60,257 nt of DNA from positions 1 through 60,257 of IMG/VR virus record IMGVR_UViG_3300009164_004524. One strand, 5' to 3'. Below the pieces are notes generated by a model. The model saw nothing but the letters and a program-made list of their open reading frames with translations. It was not told where the DNA came from and made no database searches. Origin of the DNA: a virus. Made by a program: the position numbers and the translations under genes. Of the stretch, positions 33,599-42,315 are shown piece after piece; positions within the stretch are counted from its first letter, which is position 1, and each line of letters begins with the position of its first letter.

Positions 33599-36500
33599 AT
33601 GAGTGATAATAAAAAGAAGGTAGACCCTGAAGTTATTGAGAATTTTTTACATGGTAGTAACCCTAAAAAATACGTTGTAAGTATCGAAGCTAGTTACAAT
33701 CAGCCATTTGTACACCTTATTATAAACGACCCTGATGAGGGTAAAAAAATAGAGAAACATAAGTTCCAACCGTTTTTATGGTTTAAACATGATGTTACGG
33801 AAATAATGTATGAGGGCAAGAGAAGTAAAATTATCGCGGCTAGAGAAAAGCACAATATCAAGATAAAAGCCCTTAGAACACACCACGATAATGGTGATGT
33901 ACCCCAAAGATTAGAAAACGGATATAAATACATTGCTCAATGTAAGGGGTCTTATAATAATTTAATACAATTTTTTAAGGAGGGTGGTATTGATGTTTTT
34001 GATAAAAAATATTCAAAACTATTTTTCATGTTCTCACCTGTTGAACAATTTATGATTCAATCAGGTATTAGGTTGTTTAAGGGTATGGAAGATTATAATG
34101 ACCTACATCGTTTTCAATTTGACTTGGAGACAGAGGGGTTGTTGGGTTCTAAAAATGCAATATTCCAAATAGGAATGAAAGACAATAGGGGTTTTGAATA
34201 CGTGTTAGAAACAACTGGTGATACACATAAAGAAAGAAGAGATTCAGAAAGAAAAAATTTAAAAACTTTTTTTAAAGTTATTAATCATCTTAAACCCGAC
34301 ATCATTAGTGGTTATAACTCAGAGTCTTTTGACTGGAAATTTATTATTGATACCTGCAAAAGATTGTATATATCGGCAAATGATATTGCGATAACGCTGG
34401 ACGGGGAAACCCCACTGAAAAGAAAACCTGCAATGCTTAAGCTAGGTAATGAGCAAGAGACTTTTGAACAAACGTACATGTGGGGTTATAATATCATCGA
34501 TATTGCTCACTCTGTTCGTAGAGCACAGGCTATTAATTCAGATATTAAAAGTTGGGGGTTAAAGTACATCACAAAATATTCTGATGTTGCAAAACCAAAT
34601 CGGGTATACGTCGCTGGTGATAAAATACATTCAACATGGTCTGACAAAGAAAGCAAATACGCATTAAACGATACCAACGGAGATTATTACAAGATATCAG
34701 ATAGAATGCCGTTAAAAGAAGGGTATGAAGAGGTTGGTGGTGATTATATTGTTAAGAGATATCTATTAGATGACCTTTGGGAAACGGAGCAGATTGATAA
34801 TATATTTAATCAGGCCGCATTTTTGATTTCTAAACTGTTACCAACAACATATAGTAGAAGTTCTACTATGGGTACCGCTAGTCAGTGGAAATTAATCATG
34901 GCCGCTTGGTCATATGAAAATGAATTGGCAATTCCAGAGACTGAACCAAAAAGAGAATTTACTGGTGGTCTTTCTAGGTTGCTTGAAGTGGGTTATGCTA
35001 GGAATGTTGTTAAACTTGATTATGCTGCTCTTTATCCTAAAACAGAGATAACATGGGGTATTTTTCCAGATTTAGATATTAGTGGTGTTATGGAAGGGTT
35101 GTTAACATACATTGTTGATACCCGTGATAAGTTTAAATTTCTTACGTCAGAAGAAAAAGATATTGTTAAAGGGCTTCGAAAACTTATTGAAAACACTCTC
35201 GGTGATGGTTTGGAAAACCATACAAAAGAAATCAAAAAACACAAAGCTTTGGCTGGTCTTTATGACAAAAAACAATTGCCGTTAAAGATATTAGCTAACT
35301 CTTGGTTCGGTGCTTATGGTGCCCCGTATATTTTTAACTGGGGTGATACAAACTGTGCAGAAGAAACTACTTGTCGTGGTCGTCAGTATCTTAGATTGAT
35401 GGTTAGGCATTTTAGTGAGAAATATGGTTTTAAAGCGCTTGTTGGTGATACGGATGGTTTCAACTTTTCGTTCCCTGATAATATTAATGATATTAAATAT
35501 TTAGCTAGGGGCTCACATTGGAAAACAGAAAAAAATGCTGGTGTTGAATTAGTTGGGTTAGAGGCAGTGTTGGCCGAGTTTAATGAAAATTATATGATTG
35601 GTAGGATGGGTTTAGATATTGATGATATTTGTAATTCAACGATTAACTTTTCTAGAAAGAACTACGCAAATGATATAGGTGGTAAAATTAAGTTTGTTGG
35701 TAACTCTATCAAGTCTAAAAAGATGCCTGTATATATCGAAGATTTTTTAGATAAGGCGATTAGGTTATTGCTTGATGGTAAGGGTAAGGAATTCATCACC
35801 CATTATCATGACTATGTAGATAAGATTTATAACTTCAACATACCGCTAGTTAAAATTGCATCTAAATCAAAAGTTAAATGTTCTATTTCTGAATATAAGG
35901 CTAAAGCGAATAAGAAAAATAAAGCTGGCAATCCAATGCCTAAACAGGCGCACATGGAATTGGCACTTAAACATGATTTAAATGTTAATCTTGGTGATAC
36001 AATTTATTATGTTAATACAGGTAAGGGTAAAACGCAGGGTGATATAAAGACTTTGAATAAGTCTAAGATGACAAAAAAAGAATTGGAAACGTATTTTAAT
36101 GCTAATGGTCATTACCCTAAGTTTGAAACGGAAATACAAATCAATTGTCAATTAATTGACACATTAGTTGTTGATTCAAACCTAGAAATGATTAAAGAGA
36201 TTGAAACACTTAAAAAGTTATTGGTAGGTGTTGCTGATGAAGATAAAATAAACGAAATCAATTCACAAATTGAACAGATTGAATCTGGATTGTTAACTGA
36301 TGATTATAATGTTGCAAAATATTTGGAATCATTTAATAAAAAAGTTAAACCACTATTAGTTTGTTTTCATTCTGATATTAGAGATAGGATATTATTGACA
36401 ATTAAAAAGGATAAGAAAACTAAACTTGAAAAGTTAACAGATAAAAATATATTCACGGAAGAGCAATGTACGCTTGTATCAGGTATGCCAAATAAACCAA

Positions 36501-37291
36501 CAGACCAAGATACCTACGAAGAACTTATGACAATGGAAGATAAAGAAATAAGATTCTGGGATTCTGTTAATAAAGTACCAAATAATATGGATGAAAATGA
36601 TTGGTACGCAACTAGAGATGACTATCGTCAAAGAATGATTATTGAAAGAGAAAATGGTATTAAGTTTGAATTAGATAGATTAGATAGTATCTTTAAACAA
36701 ATGGAAATTAATGAATTAGATGATGTTTCCGAAAAGTTAATTCTACCAAAAGAGATATTAATCATCGCAACGGTTAATGAGGGTGGATATTTTATTTCTA
36801 GAAAATGGGGTGCTCAATTATACCATGTTAATGAAATGTTTAAATATGAGAATGAGGCGATTGAAAGAAGTTATTGGTATAAAAACACCAACAAACATTC
36901 TGATAATAGATACGAATTATGGTTGGAATACAAATCGGAGCAATCGATAGAAATAGGTTTGGGTGGCGAACAATTGTCTAGTGAAGATATCCTTTCATTA
37001 AAAGAAAATATAGCACCGATTGAAACACAGTTAAAATTAAAACCCGTTAAACAAAAGAAAGAAACTGAAGAGGATGATGATGGTGACGAAGAAGACGAAG
37101 AAGACGATACCGAAGAATTAGATGTTACAGATGAATTTATTCCAGAACTTGAAAGGATTCATTTTGAAATCGAAACGAAAAGTTTTACACCTGATACCGA
37201 GCCAGCTGCTGAGGTTGATTATGTTAAAGTGCTGATGGAAAGCCTAAAAACAGAAAGAGATGAAATAGAAGATGATGAATGGAACTTTTAA
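33599..37291 (+). CDS. Family B DNA polymerase (T4 gp43-like)
   Basis: This 1230-residue replicative polymerase has a 3'-5' exonuclease. Exo I is FDLETEG (about residue 174), exo II NSESFDWKF (about 240), and exo III probably the LLDDLWETEQID segment (about 400). Polymerase motif A is LDYAALYP (about 475), motif B KILANSWFGAYG (about 563, with Phe where Tyr is usual), and motif C VGDTDGF (about 617). It is longer than T4 gp43 (about 900 aa); the extra length is mostly C-terminal and includes an acidic stretch near residues 1155-1180. The unit is a single gene with its own host-type promoter and a downstream hairpin. No intein is seen. Confidence 0.93.
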   Translation: MSDNKKKVDPEVIENFLHGSNPKKYVVSIEASYNQPFVHLIINDPDEGKKIEKHKFQPFLWFKHDVTEIMYEGKRSKIIAAREKHNIKIKALRTHHDNGDVPQRLENGYKYIAQCKGSYNNLIQFFKEGGIDVFDKKYSKLFFMFSPVEQFMIQSGIRLFKGMEDYNDLHRFQFDLETEGLLGSKNAIFQIGMKDNRGFEYVLETTGDTHKERRDSERKNLKTFFKVINHLKPDIISGYNSESFDWKFIIDTCKRLYISANDIAITLDGETPLKRKPAMLKLGNEQETFEQTYMWGYNIIDIAHSVRRAQAINSDIKSWGLKYITKYSDVAKPNRVYVAGDKIHSTWSDKESKYALNDTNGDYYKISDRMPLKEGYEEVGGDYIVKRYLLDDLWETEQIDNIFNQAAFLISKLLPTTYSRSSTMGTASQWKLIMAAWSYENELAIPETEPKREFTGGLSRLLEVGYARNVVKLDYAALYPKTEITWGIFPDLDISGVMEGLLTYIVDTRDKFKFLTSEEKDIVKGLRKLIENTLGDGLENHTKEIKKHKALAGLYDKKQLPLKILANSWFGAYGAPYIFNWGDTNCAEETTCRGRQYLRLMVRHFSEKYGFKALVGDTDGFNFSFPDNINDIKYLARGSHWKTEKNAGVELVGLEAVLAEFNENYMIGRMGLDIDDICNSTINFSRKNYANDIGGKIKFVGNSIKSKKMPVYIEDFLDKAIRLLLDGKGKEFITHYHDYVDKIYNFNIPLVKIASKSKVKCSISEYKAKANKKNKAGNPMPKQAHMELALKHDLNVNLGDTIYYVNTGKGKTQGDIKTLNKSKMTKKELETYFNANGHYPKFETEIQINCQLIDTLVVDSNLEMIKEIETLKKLLVGVADEDKINEINSQIEQIESGLLTDDYNVAKYLESFNKKVKPLLVCFHSDIRDRILLTIKKDKKTKLEKLTDKNIFTEEQCTLVSGMPNKPTDQDTYEELMTMEDKEIRFWDSVNKVPNNMDENDWYATRDDYRQRMIIERENGIKFELDRLDSIFKQMEINELDDVSEKLILPKEILIIATVNEGGYFISRKWGAQLYHVNEMFKYENEAIERSYWYKNTNKHSDNRYELWLEYKSEQSIEIGLGGEQLSSEDILSLKENIAPIETQLKLKPVKQKKETEEDDDGDEEDEEDDTEELDVTDEFIPELERIHFEIETKSFTPDTEPAAEVDYVKVLMESLKTERDEIEDDEWNF

Positions 37292-37296
37292 TAAAA

Positions 37297-37319
37297 AATG
37301 GGAGGCATTGCCTCCCATT
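37297..37319. terminator. Convergent (bidirectional) terminator
   Basis: A perfect 10-bp stem (AATGGGAGGC at 37297-37306, GCCTCCCATT at 37310-37319) with a 3-nt loop lies between the convergent polymerase and neck-like genes. The T run is best on the minus strand, so it mainly terminates the neck-like gene, but it can serve both. Confidence 0.85.
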
Positions 37320-37325
37320 AATATT

Positions 37326-38474
37326 TTAATACACCCAGAAACCTAGTGGTCTATATTTTAATTGTTTATTTAAAAACTCTGACTCATTTGCAGCTCTTTC
37401 AAGTTGTTTTGTAGATGAAAGTCTATCAAGTCTTGCGTCCAGCCTTTCTAAAACAGCCTTTCTTTCGTCGTTACCTTCACTAATAAGTGTTTCATAGTCC
37501 ATTGTTCTTTCTGCCTCTGGTGGACCTACAATACCGCCAAACTTACCTCTTACTCTACCTAGCGCTCTCTTTGCTTCAGCAATAAATAATTGTCTGATAA
37601 GAGTTTTAGTTGGTTCGTTAAATGTTGAATAATCTAATTTTGAAAGTGGTACTTCGTTTGGTAATTTAATGATATCTGGATTGTCTCTTCTGCATTCGTC
37701 TACGTTTGCGCCATCTGTATCATAATAGTGATACCATACTTGACAACCAGATAAGTTAATTGAGTTTCCGACACCACCAATACCTTGACCAAATGATAGT
37801 CTTGAGCCAGGTGTACTTAGGAGATGTAATAATTTTGTACCATTAGGGCCAGCGGTTATTTTATATACTAATTCGCTTCTTACAATTCTATTTTTAAGAT
37901 TCATATCCGAAGCTGTTAATAATATATCAAAAGCTGGGGATATATAGTATCCGCTTCTACCGCCACCAGTACCTGTACCAGCTGTGCCGTATCCTCCACC
38001 CATTTGTGCAAAACCACCACCAAAACCGTAGTCAATACCACCATAGTTTGCTAATAGTGCTTGGCTAATGGCTGTTGGTGTTAACCAAAGAACTTCGTTT
38101 ATTTCTCTGTTTGCAGGAATTTGATATACTTGTCTACCTTCTTCAAGTTCAACATAATCCTTTTTTAATTCCCATGGACCAGCTGCTTGTAGTCCAACTT
38201 GTTTTGAGTACGCGTATGTATATTGTGTTACAAAATCAAATGACCTAACGCTAAGAGCAAATGCCATATCGATTGTATCGATGTTTTTACCAAGTATTGA
38301 TAACCATTGATGTTCTACGAGCCATTCTTGAACATATTGGGCATAATCCTCTACGGCTATGTCCAATAAGGTACACAGTTGGTCGTCTGTCATTTCTATT
38401 TGACGAATAGGTGCGCCAACTGAATGTCTAAATTGTGTGAATAATCTTTCACGGTCTTCTGAGCTAACTGACAT
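37326..38474 (-). CDS. Putative neck / head-completion-type virion protein
   Basis: This is a 382-residue protein. The helical N-terminus (FRHSVGAPIRQIEMTDDQLCTLLDIAVEDYAQYVQEW) resembles the opening of phage connector and neck proteins, where a short helical bundle docks on the portal or head. A Gly-rich loop around residues 150-172 (GFGGGFAQMGGGYG) interrupts a beta-rich middle. The C-terminus is helical with LRQLF, ALGRVRGKFGG and a charged LERLDARLDRL coil. The assignment to a gp13/gp14-like role is tentative. It has its own late-type motif upstream and a strong terminator downstream. Confidence 0.45.
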   Translation of the reverse strand: MSVSSEDRERLFTQFRHSVGAPIRQIEMTDDQLCTLLDIAVEDYAQYVQEWLVEHQWLSILGKNIDTIDMAFALSVRSFDFVTQYTYAYSKQVGLQAAGPWELKKDYVELEEGRQVYQIPANREINEVLWLTPTAISQALLANYGGIDYGFGGGFAQMGGGYGTAGTGTGGGRSGYYISPAFDILLTASDMNLKNRIVRSELVYKITAGPNGTKLLHLLSTPGSRLSFGQGIGGVGNSINLSGCQVWYHYYDTDGANVDECRRDNPDIIKLPNEVPLSKLDYSTFNEPTKTLIRQLFIAEAKRALGRVRGKFGGIVGPPEAERTMDYETLISEGNDERKAVLERLDARLDRLSSTKQLERAANESEFLNKQLKYRPLGFWVY

Positions 38475-38489
38475 ATTTGTTATTTTCTT

Positions 38490-38500
38490 ATAAATATTTG
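38490..38500 (-). promoter_or_regulatory. Putative phage promoter motif (CAAATATTTAT, minus strand)
   Basis: This minus-strand copy of the virion motif lies 15 nt before the start of the neck-like gene, in the 37-nt gap after the glutaredoxin stop. Confidence 0.45.
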
Positions 38501-38511
38501 AAAATAACGAA

Positions 38512-38775
38512 TTAAACTAAAAACTTCTTAGTTAAATCGGCAGCTTCTCGAATTGACCTGAAACTAGTATGTGGGATAAGAATTTGTGGACCAATTTTAA
38601 CCATTGGTACATCATCACATTTTGCTACTTCATATAGCTTATTAAATTCAGGTTCGTTTTCTGGTTTGTTAACATCAACCTCAACAAATTCAACACCTTC
38701 ATTTATAAAAATTTCTTTTAGTTCTGCACAATATGGGCAGTTTTCAACAGTATATAATCTAACCATTGTCTTCAT
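38512..38775 (-). CDS. Glutaredoxin
   Basis: This is an 87-residue thiol oxidoreductase. The dithiol active site CPYC is at about residues 14-17, the cis-Pro is in DDVPMVKIG, and the usual Gly-Gly region is replaced by PHTSFRSIREAAD. T4-like phages use such proteins (NrdC) to reduce ribonucleotide reductase; no reductase gene is present in this window. The start overlaps the end of the helicase gene by 17 nt; an alternative Met at codon 4 would reduce the overlap to 8 nt. Translational coupling to the helicase is likely. Confidence 0.9.
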   Translation of the reverse strand: MKTMVRLYTVENCPYCAELKEIFINEGVEFVEVDVNKPENEPEFNKLYEVAKCDDVPMVKIGPQILIPHTSFRSIREAADLTKKFLV

Positions 38776-40606
38776 CGATTAATTTATTTGTCATTATTTC
38801 AATTATTTCTTCTTCAGATAATTGATTATCACCTATGATTGTAGATATGATATCTTTTTTTGTTCTAAGTGTTTCCCACATTCTAGTTGATATTGTATCT
38901 TCAAATAATTGATAGTAAACATTTACGTTATTATTTTGTCCAATTCTATATGCTCTGTCTTCGGCTTGTTCGTTGCTGCCTGGCACCCAATCAAATGAAT
39001 TAAAGACAACAAAATTAGCTTTTGTTAATGTGATACCAACACCAGCCGATTTTATATTACCAATAAATACTTTAATTTTATCATTGTTTTGAAAATCATC
39101 AACCGAACGTTGTTTTTGTTTATCATTCATGGGCCCATTATGTGTTACGCATAATTTACCAAAATGTTCAGCCAGTTCATTTAGTTCGTCGGTAAAACTA
39201 GTAAATATAATAACTTTTTTACCTGTTTCTAATATGTTTTCAACCATCTCGATAGTTTGTGGGATGGCTTCAATAGCAATAAACTTTCTTAAAAGAATTA
39301 GTTCAACCAAATCTCTTTGTATTGAACCTTTTTTCTTTTCAGCTTTTCTTTTATCTAAATAATCTTCCCAAAGTCTATCGTACTCGTCCCAACCTTTATC
39401 GGATAATTGATGGTACATAGGTGTAATAACTTTATCTGGCATATCTAACACATTCTCTTTCAATCTTCTAAGTATTAAATTTTTTGTTTTTGCTGCTAAT
39501 TCGTCTAGGTTTGATGCTCCGTCTGTTAACCATATTTGTTTTCTTTGTCCGTTTTTTAATGTTCTAAAGAATTTTCTTGCATCGCAATATCTGGTTGCAA
39601 AATATTGCCAATTATCCGCTATTGGTGATTTAATTATCTTTAATAAGTTAAAGAAGTCCATTGGTCTATTGGCCACAGGTGTTCCTGTTAATAACCAAAC
39701 TCTTTCAATATTATGGTTAACAACCAAGTCGACCATTATTTCACCACGAATGCTTTTATTGTTTTTTAAGTAATGTGCTTCATCTACAATAACAAGGTCA
39801 AACTTTGCATTTACTATGTGTCTATTATATTCTAATACTGGGTCGGTATCTTTTTTCTTTTTACCGTCACCTAGTGTATGAAAGTTTTTAAGGATGTCAT
39901 AATTAATGATAGTAAATTTTGCGTTTTGCCATTTTCTACCCTCAACGATAGCGACGTCGTCACAAAATACATTTATTTCTCGTTTCCAATTTATTTTAAC
40001 AGCTGAGGGGCAAACAACAAGTATGTTTTTAGCACCGCTTTCTAGCGCTGCAATGATTGATTGTATTGACTTGCCCAATCCCATATCGTCAGCTAGGATA
40101 CTACCGTTTCTAGATAATAAAAATTTTATACCTTCTTCTTGATGTTTGTATAATTGTTTTCCTGTTTTCTTTAAAACGTCATTATATTTATCAAAATTTA
40201 CATCTATATCTATTTTTTCATAATATGGGTCGTCTAAAACTTGTGTTTTTGGTAACCAATACATTTTTGATTCTGTTTGGTTTCTTTTTAGCTTACCATA
40301 TATGTGAAATGTTTTTTCGTTTTCTGCTAAAATATATTCAATCAATACTCTTTCAGGTAAAAAAGATAGTTCTTCTTTTTTTTGTAGTTCTTCACCTAAG
40401 AAAGGTGTGATATTTACAACTTTATTTATCGGTATAGGTTCCTTTTGATGGTTGTCAATAATGTATTTTATTTGCGTTTCCGTTAATGTAATTTTTTTAT
40501 TTTTTAAATATTCCTTTTTCATTTTGCGAATATACGGATTTATACCAGAATATTCTTCCAATAAGTTAAGTGCTGAATGACCCTTGATATCGTCTAAATT
40601 AATCAA
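38759..40606 (-). CDS. SNF2-family DNA helicase / translocase
   Basis: This 615-residue superfamily 2 enzyme has motif I DDMGLGKSIQS (about residue 173), Ia VVCPSAVKINWKRE, motif II VDEAHYLKN (about 273) and III LTGTPVANRP. The C-terminal lobe carries IIFTSFTDELNEL, GVGITLTKANFVVFN and EDRAYRIGQ. The order fits SMARCAL1-like annealing helicases or fork remodelers, so a role in replication restart or recombination comparable to T4 UvsW is reasonable. The start codon appears to be TTG: an in-frame stop lies 15 nt upstream and the next Met is at residue 29, which would remove conserved-looking sequence. Glutaredoxin follows with overlap. Confidence 0.88.
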   Translation of the reverse strand: MINLDDIKGHSALNLLEEYSGINPYIRKMKKEYLKNKKITLTETQIKYIIDNHQKEPIPINKVVNITPFLGEELQKKEELSFLPERVLIEYILAENEKTFHIYGKLKRNQTESKMYWLPKTQVLDDPYYEKIDIDVNFDKYNDVLKKTGKQLYKHQEEGIKFLLSRNGSILADDMGLGKSIQSIIAALESGAKNILVVCPSAVKINWKREINVFCDDVAIVEGRKWQNAKFTIINYDILKNFHTLGDGKKKKDTDPVLEYNRHIVNAKFDLVIVDEAHYLKNNKSIRGEIMVDLVVNHNIERVWLLTGTPVANRPMDFFNLLKIIKSPIADNWQYFATRYCDARKFFRTLKNGQRKQIWLTDGASNLDELAAKTKNLILRRLKENVLDMPDKVITPMYHQLSDKGWDEYDRLWEDYLDKRKAEKKKGSIQRDLVELILLRKFIAIEAIPQTIEMVENILETGKKVIIFTSFTDELNELAEHFGKLCVTHNGPMNDKQKQRSVDDFQNNDKIKVFIGNIKSAGVGITLTKANFVVFNSFDWVPGSNEQAEDRAYRIGQNNNVNVYYQLFEDTISTRMWETLRTKKDIISTIIGDNQLSEEEIIEIMTNKLIDEDNG

Positions 40607-40620
40607 TTTGACTGTATTTT

Positions 40621-40632
40621 AATATAAATATT
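40621..40632 (-). promoter_or_regulatory. Putative phage promoter motif (AATATTTATATT, minus strand)
   Basis: This minus-strand copy lies 14 nt before the TTG start of the helicase and back-to-back with the plus-strand copy at 40695, so this is a second divergent region carrying the motif in both directions. Confidence 0.4.
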
Positions 40633-40694
40633 ATATTACTAATATAATAAAATATCAAATAAAATCAAGTACTTAAGAATATTTAACCTAATCT

Positions 40695-40704
40695 AAATAT
40701 TTAT
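40695..40704 (+). promoter_or_regulatory. Putative phage promoter motif (AAATATTTAT)
   Basis: This copy lies 11 nt before the 40716 gene, the first of the second virion block. A shorter AATATTTA lies 18 nt further upstream. Confidence 0.45.
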
Positions 40705-40715
40705 GAATAAAAGAT

Positions 40716-41237
40716 ATGGTAAACTCTAAAATAACACCAATAACGCGAATAAACAAGTTTTTTTCTGGTGAAGATTTTGAACTAGAAGTTAGTATGAGTA
40801 GAGAAGCTATTGAAGGTGATGGTAATTTTACCGTTATTCTTTATAGAGTTGATAGAGAGATGACTCAGTATGATGATTTGTATACCGAAGCAACCAAAGA
40901 TGGTATTAGATTTTTACCACCAATTGAGCTTAAGGTAATACCAATAATGGCGGAACCAGAAAATAGAACCTATAACCCAAATGGTTCGGCTAGATATTTA
41001 CTAGATGGACCATTAACATTCGGTATTTATGATGCTCAGCTTACCGAACAAAAAATTGATATTCTTTATGGTGATTATATCGGATATCCAGTAACTGAAA
41101 CAAGTATAATATATTTTAGTGTATCAAATGATGGAAAAAAGAATTTTGATAACGCGCATACAATAATGGGGTGGAAGGGTGCATTTAGAACAATTCTTTG
41201 TGCACCTGTGGATTCTTCAGAGTTTCGCGCTTTGTAA
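40716..41237 (+). CDS. Hypothetical virion protein (head-tail region?)
   Basis: This 173-residue beta-rich protein has no recognised family. Notable segments are FFSGEDFELEVSMSREAIEG, SIIYFSVSNDGKKNF and HTIMGWKGAFRTILCAPVD, and it has no signal peptide or membrane segment. As first gene of a late-type operon, ahead of the 41263 protein and fibres and on the side facing the neck-like gene, it could be a connector, tail-completion or baseplate part. That role is inferred from position only. Confidence 0.5.
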   Translation: MVNSKITPITRINKFFSGEDFELEVSMSREAIEGDGNFTVILYRVDREMTQYDDLYTEATKDGIRFLPPIELKVIPIMAEPENRTYNPNGSARYLLDGPLTFGIYDAQLTEQKIDILYGDYIGYPVTETSIIYFSVSNDGKKNFDNAHTIMGWKGAFRTILCAPVDSSEFRAL

Positions 41238-41262
41238 TAAAAATTAAATTAAAAATAAAAAA

Positions 41263-42315
41263 ATGGCAGTTCCAAAAGGCTTTAGAAATAACATAAATAT
41301 TAATCCAGGTAAGATTGGCCCAGAAAGAAGACAAGAAATTCTTGACGATATTGCAGACCACGGTACTTTTTTACCAAGAGGTGTTTCTGAAGAAGATATG
41401 GATGAAACATTTGTTGATTTTGTTAAAAATGAATTAGGTATTACTGTTGATGATGGAAAGGTGCCTGTATTATTTTTAACAATACAAAGATGGTCTGAAT
41501 TTACAAAAACATGGCAATTTAGTGATAAGTATAACGATATACAATTACCTTTTATTACAATTGTTAGAAAACCAGATGCTCAAGTAGGTCAAAACCAAGC
41601 AGGTAATTACAATATTCCAGGAAATAGAACCTACACATACATGAAAGTTCCAACTTGGGATGGAGCTAGAAAGGGTGTTGATGTATATAAGGTACCGCAA
41701 CCGACATCTGTTGATATTAGTTACGAGATTAGGATTTTTACAAATAGAATGAAGGATTTAAATAAATTAAATTCGTTGGTTCAAAGAACATTTCAATCTA
41801 GACAAGCATACATTAATGTTAAAGGGCATCCAATGCCCGTTCATTTAGAGGGTATTAGTGACGAGAGTGATATTGATGATTTTGAAAATGCAAGATTTTA
41901 TGTTCAATTATTTGATATGACATTACTTGGATATATTTTAGACGAAAATGATTTTGAGGTTATCCCAACTATTAATAGGGTGTATACACTAATTGAGTTG
42001 GATGAAAATAAAACATTTCATAATGTTATATTTGACCCTATTGTAAAGGGGAATACCGCGACGTATACGTTTGTATTTAAACCAAGGTCTGAACCTAGGT
42101 TTTCATTTAATGCGCAATATGCTATTAGTTTTAACCAACTAATAAATGTTGAGGATATTAGCAGGATTGTAATATCAGTTAATGGTGTTGGTGTGTTTGA
42201 TGGATTGACATTAACGTCACCAATAGCAATAAGTGCCAATAGCACTGTTAGTATAAGAGTATATAAATCAAATTTAGCAACAGGTAAATTTCAATTAATC
42301 GGTAATACAATATGA
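41263..42315 (+). CDS. Hypothetical tail or connector protein with Ig-like C-terminus
   Basis: This is a 350-residue protein. Residues 1-235 form a mixed alpha/beta domain (VLFLTIQRWSEFTKTW, DISYEIRIFTNRMKDLNKLN, MTLLGYILDENDFEV) whose layout is similar to tail-completion or terminator proteins, though this is a weak likeness. Residues 240-350 look like a separate beta-sandwich (TYTFVFKPRSEPRFSF, VVISVNG-type strands, VSIRVYKSNLATG). Its stop overlaps the start of the next fibre gene by 4 nt (ATGA), implying translational coupling and roughly matched expression with that fibre. Confidence 0.5.
   Translation: MAVPKGFRNNININPGKIGPERRQEILDDIADHGTFLPRGVSEEDMDETFVDFVKNELGITVDDGKVPVLFLTIQRWSEFTKTWQFSDKYNDIQLPFITIVRKPDAQVGQNQAGNYNIPGNRTYTYMKVPTWDGARKGVDVYKVPQPTSVDISYEIRIFTNRMKDLNKLNSLVQRTFQSRQAYINVKGHPMPVHLEGISDESDIDDFENARFYVQLFDMTLLGYILDENDFEVIPTINRVYTLIELDENKTFHNVIFDPIVKGNTATYTFVFKPRSEPRFSFNAQYAISFNQLINVEDISRIVISVNGVGVFDGLTLTSPIAISANSTVSIRVYKSNLATGKFQLIGNTI

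Noticed and set aside
33599-37291. Intein or split in the long DNA polymerase gene
   Set aside because: Motifs A, B and C occur at normal spacing and no intein splicing motifs were seen. The extra length is C-terminal.
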